This document shows, one piece after another, positions 15,209 through 23,260 of a stretch of DNA of 37,424 nt. The position numbers and the translations under genes were made by a program. A model generated the notes under the pieces. That model saw nothing but the letters and a program-made list of their open reading frames with translations. It was not told where the DNA came from and ran no database searches. Every line of letters starts with the position of its first letter. Position 1 is the stretch's first letter. The stretch lies in contig CAJFOJ010000028.1 of assembly GCA_904396495.1 (NCBI GenBank), positions 1 to 37,424 on the forward strand. The letters are read 5' to 3'. The DNA comes from an uncultured Oscillospiraceae bacterium. Lineage in GTDB: Bacteria > Bacillota > Clostridia > Oscillospirales > Ruminococcaceae.

Positions 15209-16070
15209 TCTGATTGACGGAAAACAGATTTCAGAAAAAGTCAAGGAGCGGGTCAGCGATCAGGTGGCTGCCCTCAAGAAACAAGGGGTGACAGTCGGTC
15301 TGGCAGTGGTCATCGTGGGGCAGGATCCGGCCTCCAGAGTCTATGTTAACAATAAAAAGAAGGCCTGCGCCCGCTGCGGCATTGAGTCTTATGAGTACGC
15401 GCTGCCCGAGGAGACCACCGAAGAGGAACTGCTCGCCTTGGTGGAAAAACTCAATGGGGATCCCAAGGTCAACGGTATTTTGGTACAGCTTCCAGTGCCC
15501 AAGCAGATCGACGATCACAAGGTCATCGCCGCCATCTCCCCTCAAAAGGATGTGGACGCTTTTCACGCTGTCAATGTTGGGAAAATCATGATCGGAGATT
15601 TTGACTTTTTACCCTGTACCCCCTCCGGCTGTATGGAGCTCATCGACTCTACTGGCGTAGACATTACCGGCAAAAACTGTGTCGTGATTGGCCGTAGCAA
15701 TATCGTAGGCAAACCTATGGCCATGCTGCTTCTGCACCGCAACGGCACTGTGACTATCTGCCATTCCAAGACGAGAAATCTCAAGGAAATTTGCAAAAAC
15801 GCCGATATTTTGGTGGCTGCTGTCGGCAAAGCGAAATTCGTTACCGCCGATATGGTCAAGGAGGGAGCGGTGGTCATCGACGTGGGCATGAACCGGGACG
15901 AGAACGGCAAGCTCTGCGGCGATGTGGATTTCGAAGCGGTGAAGGATATTGCTGGTTACATCACTCCCGTCCCCGGTGGCGTCGGTCCCATGACGATTGC
16001 CACATTGATGCAAAACACCGTAACCGCAGCAAAAATCCAGCATAATGGCAGGAAAAACGGCATATATTGA
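15201..16070 (+). CDS. folD: Bifunctional methylenetetrahydrofolate dehydrogenase/cyclohydrolase
   Basis: 289 residues, standard length. ATG at 15201 lies inside the end of lgt, with GGAGG upstream, so translation is coupled. Active-site features are intact: Y48-x3-K52 in VYVNNKKKAC, VQLPVP (95-100) and KDVDAFH (116-122). The NADP-binding segment VIGRSNIVGKPMA (about 170-182) and the C-terminal TPVPGGVGPMTIATLM complete the family pattern. The enzyme interconverts 5,10-methylene-THF and 10-formyl-THF in the cytosol, supplying one-carbon units for purines and formyl-Met. Confidence 0.97.
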   Translation: MSNLIDGKQISEKVKERVSDQVAALKKQGVTVGLAVVIVGQDPASRVYVNNKKKACARCGIESYEYALPEETTEEELLALVEKLNGDPKVNGILVQLPVPKQIDDHKVIAAISPQKDVDAFHAVNVGKIMIGDFDFLPCTPSGCMELIDSTGVDITGKNCVVIGRSNIVGKPMAMLLLHRNGTVTICHSKTRNLKEICKNADILVAAVGKAKFVTADMVKEGAVVIDVGMNRDENGKLCGDVDFEAVKDIAGYITPVPGGVGPMTIATLMQNTVTAAKIQHNGRKNGIY

Positions 16071-16180
16071 TTGTTGCGGGCAGGTCGTATCCTTCTGAAA
16101 TAATTTGGGCGTTTTTAGAGGAATCTGGCGCCGGTTTTTCAGGGACAGCACCTCCTATTCAAACCTATGAAACCCAAAAA
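16071..16180. other. Spacer between folD and the pseudokinase control region
   Basis: The first 110 bases of a 365-base gene-free gap. I find no clear terminator for the folD transcript; a weak GGCGCC palindrome near 16129 is followed by a few T residues. The rest of the gap is the promoter, palindrome and leader listed next. Confidence 0.4.
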
Positions 16181-16211
16181 TGAATTCCGTTGACATTGTC
16201 AGCGGAATTCA
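16181..16211. promoter_or_regulatory. 31-bp near-perfect palindrome (putative operator)
   Basis: The arms are 15 bases each (16181-16195 and 16197-16211) around a central T, with a single mismatch at 16190/16202. The outer 9 bases read TGAATTCCG and CGGAATTCA, the inner ones TGACA and TGTCA. The palindrome covers the -35 box of the promoter at 16190-16218, so a dimeric regulator bound here would exclude polymerase. The regulator is unknown; the AATTCC-type half-site does not match one I recognise. Confidence 0.7.
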
Positions 16212-16218
16212 TTATAAT
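16190..16218 (+). promoter_or_regulatory. Perfect consensus promoter, TTGACA-N17-TATAAT
   Basis: -35 at 16190-16195, -10 at 16213-16218, spacing 17: an exact housekeeping promoter. Its start site near 16225 is about 210 bases before the pseudokinase gene. Confidence 0.85.
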
Positions 16219-16224
16219 ATAACA

Positions 16225-16435
16225 TAATGAAAAAGGGAAAACCACCATTCCAGCGGGATTTGAAACTTTTATTCCCACCGAATGGTTTTGATTCGGAGCC
16301 AGCGCTCCGGCAGCGTAAGACAATTTCATGATGGCTTCACAAAAAGGCGCTGCCCAAAAGGGTGATTCTGGGCGTTTCGCATCTGTAGGCAGCGGTCTTC
16401 ATCCGCTAAATTGCGGTAACTAGGAGGTGACGGGC
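16225..16435 (+). promoter_or_regulatory. Structured leader of the pseudokinase gene, two exclusive pairings
   Basis: The central CGCTGCC (16348-16354) can pair with either of two identical GGCAGCG copies, at 16309-16315 or 16388-16394. Additional stems are CCATTC/GAATGG (16245-16250, 16280-16285), CGGAG/CTCCG (16294-16298, 16305-16309), GCCC/GGGC (16352-16355, 16370-16373) and CCGC/GCGG just before the ribosome site (16403-16406, 16413-16416). The layout resembles a switching leader, but it matches no known riboswitch class I can name. It contains no T-box AGGGTGG-type motif. Confidence 0.45.
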
Positions 16436-18220
16436 TTGAATGAGAATTTGTGCATGGGGTGCATGAGAGACAAAGGGGAAGAAGAGGTTTGCCCGTTTTG
16501 CGGATATTCGGACGAGGCTCCTCGCTTTCCGTCCTATTTGGCTCCCCGCACTGTGGTCAACAACCGCTATATTGTCGGCAAGGTGCTGTCCTACAACGGC
16601 GAGAGCGTCACATATATCGGCTATGACGTCATTGGCGAGCGGAAGGTCAAAGTTCACGAGTATTTTCCCGATACGTTAGTGACTCGCGGCGAAGACGGGA
16701 AATCGGTTTCCGTCAACAGCGGCCGTCAGATTCAGTTTAAAGCGTACATGAGCGATTTCATCGAAATCGCGGAAAAGCTCTCCCGTATGCGGACCCTTAC
16801 CTGCATTACTCAGGTGCTGGCCATCTGCTACCAAAACAACACCGTTTACTCGATTTTGGAATTTGTGGAGGGGATCACCCTCAAAACCTATCTTGAAAAA
16901 CGCGACGTGATGCTCACCTGGACCGAGACATCCGACCTGCTTATGCCCCTGGTCAAGACATTGGCCATTGTCCACGAGGAGGGCCTCATCCACCGCGGCA
17001 TTAGCACCGACAGCGTGATTTTAAGCCGCAGCAGGATCGTCAAGTTGGACGGCTTTTCTATCAGCGCCGTCCGCGCCGCCCGCACTGAGTTGGTTGCCGA
17101 GCTGTTTCCCGGTTTTTCTGCGCCGGAGCAGTATTCCACCGTCAGCCCTCACGGCCCGTGGACCGACGTGTACGCCGTCTGTGCGCTGCTTTACACCTGT
17201 GTGACGGCACAAGCGCCTCCGGAGGCACTAATCCGATCCAATTCCCGGCCGCTGACGCCTCCGCGTGAACGGAACGAAACGGTGCCGCCGCGGATTTCCC
17301 AGGCGATTATGCAGGGACTTTCTTTGTCTACCACTGAGCGCATTCAGAATATTGAGGAATTGCTGGCCAAAATCGGCGGGCCCTTTCCCAAAGGCACTGT
17401 CAGCAATGATGCACCCACCGTGTCTATGCGGGCACAGGTACCTCTTTCCAGACAATCCTCCTCTACTTTACCTCGGATTCCGGTGGAATCCGAACGGGAT
17501 AAAGGGAAAAAAGAGGAGAAAGACGGTAGCAACAAGCGACTGATCCTCTGGAGTATGGGTATTACGTTGCCCATCTTGCTGGTCATCCTGATTTTTACCT
17601 TTTGGTTTTTGTTCGGAAAGAACCGGCAAGCTCAACCGGAAGAGGACACTACTTCCATTGTGGATTCCCTTTCGGAAAACGACTTCTTCCATAGTGAATC
17701 AGAGTCCCGCAGTTCGTCTGAATCTTCGGAGGACAGCAGTTCTTCGGAAAGTGTAAGCGAGAGCTCAGAATCTTCGGAAAGTGTAGAGTTGCACAAAGTG
17801 GCAAACTTTGTGGGGCAGGACTACAAGACAGTGACCGGTAATTCCGATAACCAGAAGCTTTATATCTTCGACCCGCCGGAATACGTTTACGACGAGCAGT
17901 ATCCCGAAGGGGTGATTACTTATCAGAGCGTGACGGCGGGAACTGAGTTTGAAAAGACCATGTCCATCAAGTTCAGGGTAAGCAAGGGCTCTGCCAGTGT
18001 GACCATCCCCTCTTATGAGAAGAAGACCCAGGCGGAGTACACAGCTGAGCTGGATGCGCTGGGAATCAAATACACTATTCTCTACCGTTGGGACAGTTCC
18101 TATCCAGAAGGGTATGTAGTGGGGACTGATCACATGGTGGGGAGCAAATACAACACCCAGACTGGCGGAACCATTGAAGTTTATGTGAATCGAGCGCCTC
18201 CGGCCACCTCGGTGGAATAA
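16436..18220 (+). CDS. Membrane pseudokinase with N-terminal zinc ribbon and PASTA-like repeats
   Basis: TTG at 16436 is chosen: AGGAGG lies eight bases upstream and abuts the GTG at 16427. The 594-residue protein has a zinc ribbon (C6, C9, C19, C22), a Ser/Thr-kinase-like domain (about 45-320), a basic linker, one membrane segment (ILLVILIFTFWFLFG, about 385-400), a Ser/Glu-rich extracellular linker and two PASTA-like repeats. The kinase catalytic residues are lost: the Gly-rich loop reads LSYNGES (51-57), the VAIK Lys is His74 (VKVHEYFP), HRD is HRG (186-188) with Ser193 for Asn, and DFG is GFS (206-208). APE (229-231) remains. It should sense the wall through the repeats and signal by binding rather than phosphorylation. 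Related active kinases with the same zinc ribbon are common in Clostridia. Confidence 0.85.
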   Translation: MNENLCMGCMRDKGEEEVCPFCGYSDEAPRFPSYLAPRTVVNNRYIVGKVLSYNGESVTYIGYDVIGERKVKVHEYFPDTLVTRGEDGKSVSVNSGRQIQFKAYMSDFIEIAEKLSRMRTLTCITQVLAICYQNNTVYSILEFVEGITLKTYLEKRDVMLTWTETSDLLMPLVKTLAIVHEEGLIHRGISTDSVILSRSRIVKLDGFSISAVRAARTELVAELFPGFSAPEQYSTVSPHGPWTDVYAVCALLYTCVTAQAPPEALIRSNSRPLTPPRERNETVPPRISQAIMQGLSLSTTERIQNIEELLAKIGGPFPKGTVSNDAPTVSMRAQVPLSRQSSSTLPRIPVESERDKGKKEEKDGSNKRLILWSMGITLPILLVILIFTFWFLFGKNRQAQPEEDTTSIVDSLSENDFFHSESESRSSSESSEDSSSSESVSESSESSESVELHKVANFVGQDYKTVTGNSDNQKLYIFDPPEYVYDEQYPEGVITYQSVTAGTEFEKTMSIKFRVSKGSASVTIPSYEKKTQAEYTAELDALGIKYTILYRWDSSYPEGYVVGTDHMVGSKYNTQTGGTIEVYVNRAPPATSVE

Positions 18221-18231
18221 AAATAAAAAGC

Positions 18232-18266
18232 AAAAAACACCGGAAGATTATCTTCTGGTGTTTTTT
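18232..18266 (+). terminator. Terminator after the pseudokinase gene
   Basis: A stem formed by AAAAAACACCGGAAGAT and ATCTTCTGGTGTTTTTT (one G-T pair) with almost no loop ends in six T residues. It lies 12 bases after the stop codon and could also act on the opposite strand. Confidence 0.85.
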
Positions 18267-18365
18267 CGTTGCTTAATCAATATTGCGGGGGCCAACATAG
18301 ACGTCGGCCCCTGCAATATTGATAGATCATTTTCTAGATTGACCTTTTCGCAATAACCTCTTCAG

Positions 18366-20672
18366 TCAATTGACCCGCACCATCCGGGCGGCTAAAACGG
18401 TGATGTCATCGCCGGGGACGTCGCCCCTGTGTCGGGCCAGAGAGGCTAGCTTTGTGGCGATTTCTCGCGGAGGGGAGCCGGAAAGCATGTTGATTTCCTC
18501 CTGAAGCCATTCGGGGGTGATGGAGATGGCGCCATCGGTGACCATGACGATCAGATCCCCGTCTTGGAGCTTGATTTGCCGCTTATCATAGGAGATTCCC
18601 TGCAAAATTCCCATGGGGAGAGAACTGCCGTCCACCATGACAGTTTTGCCGTTTCTGGCGATAAAGGAACAGGCGGCTCCCGCTTTTAAAAACTCCGCAT
18701 TGCCGGTATACAGGTCGATGCAGCCGATGTCCAGGGTAGCCAGGGACTCGTCCCCCGCCTTAACCAGTAGCGCGCTGTTGATGAGCTTGAGGGCGGCGTC
18801 GAAGCCAAATCCGGCTTTTAAAAGTTTAAGCACAAAATTACAGGTCATAATGGAGTCGATAGCGGCCCTGCCGCCATTTCCCATGCCGTCGCTTAAGATC
18901 AGGTGGGCAAATCCCCTACTGTCGGTGAAGTATTCATAGCAATCGCCGGAAACCTTGTTGTTGCCGGAATTGAGCTGGCTTACCCCAAACTGGAGGGTGT
19001 ACTGGGCCTGTTCGAAAAAGGAAATCTTGGTCATATCGTCCACTGTGACCACGCTGGGGAAGTCAAACTGCCGGTCCAGTGCCTCACTGAGCTGTTCGGT
19101 GATAATCCGCGCATCCACCTTCAGGGGGTTCTGCTGGTAGATCTCCACCCGCATCCGGTCGTATTGGTCTAGGATACAATACACTTCCTCGGGCCGCTCG
19201 CCGGCTTCAATGAGGATGTCTCGCGCCTTTTGGGTGAGCTTGGGGTTTAACAGGGTTACCTCTGAAATTTCCTCGCTCATTTCCTCTAACATGTCCGCGA
19301 TGCCTTCAAACTGTTCGGTGGCTACCTGTTTTGCCTCTAACACCTTGCGAGCGGCGTTTCCCTTGGATAGGTACTCGTGGTAATAACTGTTGACAGTGCG
19401 GAGAATTTCCTCTGACTTGGCGCACTGGGTGGTGAAATGGGCAGCTAAATCCTCTTTGGTGACCTTTCCATTTTCCTTAAGAATGGGAGTGAATTTCAAA
19501 AAGGCGTCCATGGTTTGGCTGTAGGTGGTTTCCCAACAGAACATTTTAAGGCCGCATCGGCGGCAGACCTGATCCACTGTCCTGTCGTAAACTGCGGAGA
19601 TGTCGTTGACGCCGGTTTCTCGGAGTTTTTCAGACACCGCTTCGACAGCCTGCTGCATGTCGTCCAATGTTTTGGATGCAAACCGGAGCTTCATCGAGGT
19701 GCGCCCGGTTTCTTGCATAGTTTTGCTGTGGTTTGCGTCCACTGGAGCGGGGATTTTTTGCAGCAGCTTCTGAGGCATGGCCATAAAGAGGGCCGAGGCC
19801 AGCAACAGGTCGAAAGCGCTGGTGATGGCGGCGGTATCGGCTCCTACAATGAGGATGCCGATGGTATGGATTAGGATGAAGAAGGCGGTCTGGGTGAGCT
19901 TTCCGAAAATGGCAAAATACCCTGACATCATGGCCGCCAGGGCAAAGATGCCGCCGCTTATTGCAAATTCCGGCGAATACAGGGCTAGCACTGCTGCCGT
20001 GGCCAGTCCGCAGACTGCTCCTGCTGTGGCTCCCCGCCGGTTAGAGATGATAAGCAAGGAGAGGGCTGCCAAAATTCTACCTAAGTTAAAGACAAAAAAC
20101 TCGATTTGACAGGTGCCCAAAAGCCCTACCAGCACTACGACAGCGAGGCTCGCCCGTTCAATGAGGCCACCTTCGGCAATTTTCTTCCGGCCTAGAACGA
20201 TTTTTGAAGCGTGGAATGCAAAGTAGGTCAGCGCTCCTCCCAACACGCTTTCACATAGACAAAAAATAAGATCAATGGTCCCTTTGTCGAACAAGGCGTT
20301 GCGGATGATGAGGCAGACCGCTAACATGGCGGCAGAGGCGGTGCATAAGACGGCGGGATTGCCTCTGAGCCGGGGAATGCCCGCGATGGCAAATTTGAGT
20401 CCCATAACCGCTAACAGGGCGATCAAATAGGGGAGGTTTTCAGCAAAATTTCCAAATAAGCTGTATCCGGCCAGCGCCCCTAGGATCGATGCCACTGAAA
20501 ACTGAGCGGGAAGGGCCATCGACAGGGCGATGCCGAAGGGGGACAGGCTCCCCAGCAGTTTTACATTGGATGCGAGAAAGGCAAAAATACCGGTAAACCC
20601 GTACTTTGCGCCCTGAACAAACGATTCGTCCAAAAATTTTTGTTTGGCTGCCGCCAGAGAAGGAATTTTCAT
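18366..20672 (-). CDS. spoIIE: Stage II sporulation protein E, PP2C-type phosphatase
   Basis: ATG at 20672 (MKIPSLAAAK) has AAAGG ten bases upstream; the frame is open 19 codons further. The 768-residue protein has about ten membrane segments in the first 310 residues, a central helical region (about 330-550) and a C-terminal PP2C domain (about 560-768). Metal-binding Asp residues are visible in SGDCYEYF, LSDGMGNGG, VTDGAI and GDDITVLAAR. SpoIIE sits at the asymmetric division septum and dephosphorylates SpoIIAA to activate sigma-F in the forespore. The central part has C-x2-C and other cysteines (VCRRCGLKMFCWE). Convergent with the pseudokinase gene. Strong evidence that the organism forms spores. 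Confidence 0.96.
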   Translation of the reverse strand: MKIPSLAAAKQKFLDESFVQGAKYGFTGIFAFLASNVKLLGSLSPFGIALSMALPAQFSVASILGALAGYSLFGNFAENLPYLIALLAVMGLKFAIAGIPRLRGNPAVLCTASAAMLAVCLIIRNALFDKGTIDLIFCLCESVLGGALTYFAFHASKIVLGRKKIAEGGLIERASLAVVVLVGLLGTCQIEFFVFNLGRILAALSLLIISNRRGATAGAVCGLATAAVLALYSPEFAISGGIFALAAMMSGYFAIFGKLTQTAFFILIHTIGILIVGADTAAITSAFDLLLASALFMAMPQKLLQKIPAPVDANHSKTMQETGRTSMKLRFASKTLDDMQQAVEAVSEKLRETGVNDISAVYDRTVDQVCRRCGLKMFCWETTYSQTMDAFLKFTPILKENGKVTKEDLAAHFTTQCAKSEEILRTVNSYYHEYLSKGNAARKVLEAKQVATEQFEGIADMLEEMSEEISEVTLLNPKLTQKARDILIEAGERPEEVYCILDQYDRMRVEIYQQNPLKVDARIITEQLSEALDRQFDFPSVVTVDDMTKISFFEQAQYTLQFGVSQLNSGNNKVSGDCYEYFTDSRGFAHLILSDGMGNGGRAAIDSIMTCNFVLKLLKAGFGFDAALKLINSALLVKAGDESLATLDIGCIDLYTGNAEFLKAGAACSFIARNGKTVMVDGSSLPMGILQGISYDKRQIKLQDGDLIVMVTDGAISITPEWLQEEINMLSGSPPREIATKLASLARHRGDVPGDDITVLAARMVRVN

Positions 20673-21157
20673 GCTGCAACGACCTTTCTTTTTATGTCCT
20701 TCCGGCAGTTGTGACGCTGCCGCGACCATCTTTTGCTCTTTTCCAATTGCCCAGATTCGGTCTCTCTAAAAAGATGGTTCAACAGTTCATATTATAGGAA
20801 ATCAGTCGCGCAAAGATTGTCGCAGAGACTCAGTCCATTTTCCGATTATTTTGTAACCAGGGGAAGGAAAAACGGAAAGAATACCGGATTTTTGTTATAT
20901 TTTGTACTGGAATCAATTCATTTCTTATCAATCCACTGGATGTTGTAAAGTTCAATTAAATTTATTGTGCATAGCATAAAATACTGTTTGCGTCATCTAT
21001 GTCCTTTTTTAGGATTGTTGTCATTAAAATGTTGGCACACATTTTTTCTAAATACAACCATCTATTCAGGGAATTTTCTACCAATAGAGCATACAATGAT
21101 TAAAAAAAATCCTGTATGCTATCAGTAGAGAATAACCATAGATAAGGGTGATGGCCG
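20673..21157. other. Gap between divergent spoIIE and an XRE regulator
   Basis: A 485-base, AT-rich gap with no supported gene. Near the right end an interrupted inverted repeat (AGCATACA at 21088-21095, TGTATGCT at 21113-21120, flanked by CTAC and GTAG) precedes the XRE gene. A TGTCGCA at about 20819 resembles a partial Spo0A box but is not convincing. Confidence 0.5.
21088..21120. promoter_or_regulatory. Inverted repeat upstream of the XRE gene
   Basis: Two perfect 8-bp arms, AGCATACA and TGTATGCT, separated by 17 bases, 38 bases before the start codon. An autoregulatory operator for the following regulator is the simplest reading. Confidence 0.55.
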
Positions 21158-21487
21158 GTGGGCGCCAAAGGTCTTGGAAGGAAACTCAAGTTTTATCGGG
21201 TAAAATACGGCTGGAGCTTAGAGGAGTGTTCGGAAAGGATAGGTATCAGTGCTAGATATCTTGCTGATATTGAGCGGGGGGATAAAACCCCTAAGCTCGA
21301 TACTTTTATCCGAATTCTAAACACTTTAGCTGCATCCGCCGACGATGTTTTGCAAGACAGCCTGGTCGTCGGTTATGAAGCCAAGAGCAATGATATCTTA
21401 AGAAAGCTGGATTCCCTTGATGTCAACCGGAAAAAGCAGGCGATGGATATCTTTGAAAGCTTTGTTTCATCGCTAAAAGAAAATTGA
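21158..21487 (+). CDS. XRE-family transcriptional regulator (109 aa)
   Basis: GTG at 21158 with AAGGGTGA about seven bases upstream. Residues 5-65 are a helix-turn-helix of the XRE class: KLKFYRVKYGWSLEECSERIGISARYLADIERGDKTPKLDTF, split here across the DNA-reading helices, followed by a short helical C-terminus (about 70-109). No sensor or protease-linked domain is present. It is monocistronic, has an inverted repeat just upstream and a perfect terminator after it. Similar small regulators are often autoregulated. Targets are unknown; the neighbouring ATPase gene is on the other strand. Confidence 0.85.
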   Translation: MGAKGLGRKLKFYRVKYGWSLEECSERIGISARYLADIERGDKTPKLDTFIRILNTLAASADDVLQDSLVVGYEAKSNDILRKLDSLDVNRKKQAMDIFESFVSSLKEN

Positions 21488-21515
21488 GGGCCTTTGGGTG
21501 AAAACCCAAAGGCCC
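21488..21515 (+). terminator. Perfect 12-bp terminator
   Basis: GGGCCTTTGGGT (21488-21499) and ACCCAAAGGCCC (21504-21515) around a GAAA loop, beginning right at the stop codon and followed by TTTATGTTT. Confidence 0.9.
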
Positions 21516-21700
21516 TTTATGTTTGTCATAGATAGGTGGGACGGCAGTAGGTTAAAGAAGACAGTTCTTTTTGCGTTGCCATCAATCGCAATGGGACGGC
21601 AAACCTTAAGATCGCTGGAGATGAATCGATAGGTACTGACCCATGTAAATCAATTGTTTACAGGTACGTCAACCCGGCGGTCAAATTCCATTGCCTGCAC

Positions 21701-22810
21701 TCAGTTTCCTTGTGGATACCGCGTTTGAATAGCATACAGCACCGCCTGTGCTTTGTCGTTGATCTTTTTGTAGTCCATGGCATGGCCGTAGACCTGCTCC
21801 AATGCGTCGTGGATAGATTTGGCCTTTTGGAGGGAACGGACTGATTCCTCCAGAAGCTCTGCTGCCATCCTCTGATTGAAGCGCATTCGCTGTTTTTTCT
21901 TTTTGAGGGTTTCCATGTCAGTGAAGCGGGTGAAATGGATGACCCGGTAAGCGTCTAGAGTCTTTTCCAATGGGAAGAATGGGGTTGCAGTGACGAACCC
22001 CAGCTTCAGTTCGGGGACGAAGATGTGGTCAATTTTCTGATGGGCATTCATGGGGCAAAGGCAGGTGTAGATTTCAAAGCCGCGCTGCAAAAGCTGAACG
22101 CGGAGTTCTTCCATGAAGAGGGCGCTGGAGGCACCATAGAAATCCTTGAGGACATATACTCTGTCGCAGAGGCGATTGATGGTATCGGTGCAGCAGAGAA
22201 GCCCTTTAGGTGTAATCGCACTCAAAAAACGCTTGTGTTCTTTGGGAAGCAGGCCACGGCGGCGTTTGCACTCCCGTTCTAAAATGTTTCCGGCAGCTTT
22301 GGCTACTTTGACCCCGTCGGTGCAGGCCATTGCCAAAAGAAAGTTATCCTGTAGCAGGGAATGAGCTGCCTTTAAAAGTCCGACGCATTGCCGATGGCAG
22401 GCGGAGACCTTTTGGGAGAGATCTATAACCGACTCCCTGTTTTGTTGTAAATTCTTTTCATCCCAGCAGTCGCAGAAATTGACCACCGATTCATAAGCAC
22501 CGGGATACTGCGGTTCGATGACATGCGGTGGGGTCCCGTCAGCTATGGTGACTTTCGCTTTGGGCAAGATGACGGCATCTAGGGAATTGGGATCGGAGGA
22601 ACAGTGGATGCGTTCTAAGTAGGGTTCAAAAAAGCTCGCTTCAACGGCGCATTTTTTCATCAGGGTGGATTTTCCGGTTCCGGGCCCTCCTTTGATGACA
22701 TAGCTCACATAGTCTTTATATAATCCGGTAATTTCATCAAATAGAGAAACAAAACCTTCCGGTGTGTTGCTTCCTAGAAAGAAGTCCAGGATGTTTGACT
22801 CATCGTTCAT
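21701..22810 (-). CDS. P-loop ATPase, PRK06851-like, function unknown
   Basis: ATG at 22810 (MNDESN) with GGAGGG six bases upstream; the frame is open six codons further. The 369-residue protein has a clear Walker A, GGPGTGKST (41-49), and repeated Cys-containing stretches (IHCSSDP, NFCDCWDE, ACHRQCVG, GLLCCTDT). The pattern resembles the PRK06851-type ATPases of spore-forming Firmicutes, in which two P-loop-like halves occur; the second half here (about 190-300) keeps a strand/helix pattern but no obvious Walker A. Function is unknown. It is monocistronic and opposite to its neighbours. Confidence 0.7.
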   Translation of the reverse strand: MNDESNILDFFLGSNTPEGFVSLFDEITGLYKDYVSYVIKGGPGTGKSTLMKKCAVEASFFEPYLERIHCSSDPNSLDAVILPKAKVTIADGTPPHVIEPQYPGAYESVVNFCDCWDEKNLQQNRESVIDLSQKVSACHRQCVGLLKAAHSLLQDNFLLAMACTDGVKVAKAAGNILERECKRRRGLLPKEHKRFLSAITPKGLLCCTDTINRLCDRVYVLKDFYGASSALFMEELRVQLLQRGFEIYTCLCPMNAHQKIDHIFVPELKLGFVTATPFFPLEKTLDAYRVIHFTRFTDMETLKKKKQRMRFNQRMAAELLEESVRSLQKAKSIHDALEQVYGHAMDYKKINDKAQAVLYAIQTRYPQGN

Positions 22811-23114
22811 ATTAATCCCTCCAAGCATGATTCAGTATTACTGCCATAGTATTCGTTTTAAAGGAATTTTGACACAGGGGAGGCTAGTTTCTACCTCAAA
22901 AAACCCAAAAATGAGATTATTGTATCCAGGACAAGTATAAGGTGTGTTCTGCGACAGATTTTGCAGCCGCGAAATATTTTTCTGCATTGGGGCGAGCTGG
23001 TTTTGAGCGCTTTGATGCTGTGAAACGGCAGATTTTTCATTAAACTTTTGTATGATTATTCAAAAGATTATTAGGATATTGTAAAAAACAGGCATAAAAT
23101 GTGGAAATGCAACG

Positions 23115-23143
23115 TTGACAAATGGCCCAGATTCATGTATGAT
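23115..23143 (+). promoter_or_regulatory. Promoter TTGACA-N17-TATGAT of the transporter operon
   Basis: A perfect -35 (23115-23120) and a near-consensus -10 (23138-23143), spaced 17 bases. Start expected near 23150, giving a leader of about 110 bases. Confidence 0.8.
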
Positions 23144-23197
23144 ATATGAAAGAATTGTGACGTATTATTTCAGAAATATGTCGATGTCTTGCACCTG

Positions 23198-23238
23198 TAT
23201 CCAAAAGCCTGGGAATGTTTTTGCCTGCCTTTTGGATA
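23198..23238 (+). promoter_or_regulatory. Leader hairpin just before the ribosome site
   Basis: TATCCAAAAG (23198-23207) pairs perfectly with CTTTTGGATA (23229-23238). It ends about ten bases before AAAGGAGG, so it could affect message stability or translation of the binding protein. Confidence 0.55.
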
Positions 23239-23260
23239 TCAATAAAAGGAGGATAACACC

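Larger units (their letters stand above)
22811..23260. other. Intergenic region upstream of the transporter operon
   Basis: Gene-free, 450 bases between divergent genes. The right third holds the promoter and leader hairpin of the transporter operon, listed separately. The left part has no pattern I recognise. Confidence 0.6.

Noticed and set aside
16225-16435. Known riboswitch (T-box, THF, ZTP, c-di-GMP, cobalamin) before the pseudokinase
   Set aside because: None of the conserved cores I know for these classes is present, so the leader is left unassigned.
20810-20825. Spo0A box upstream of spoIIE
   Set aside because: Only TGTCG of the box is present, too short to support a call.
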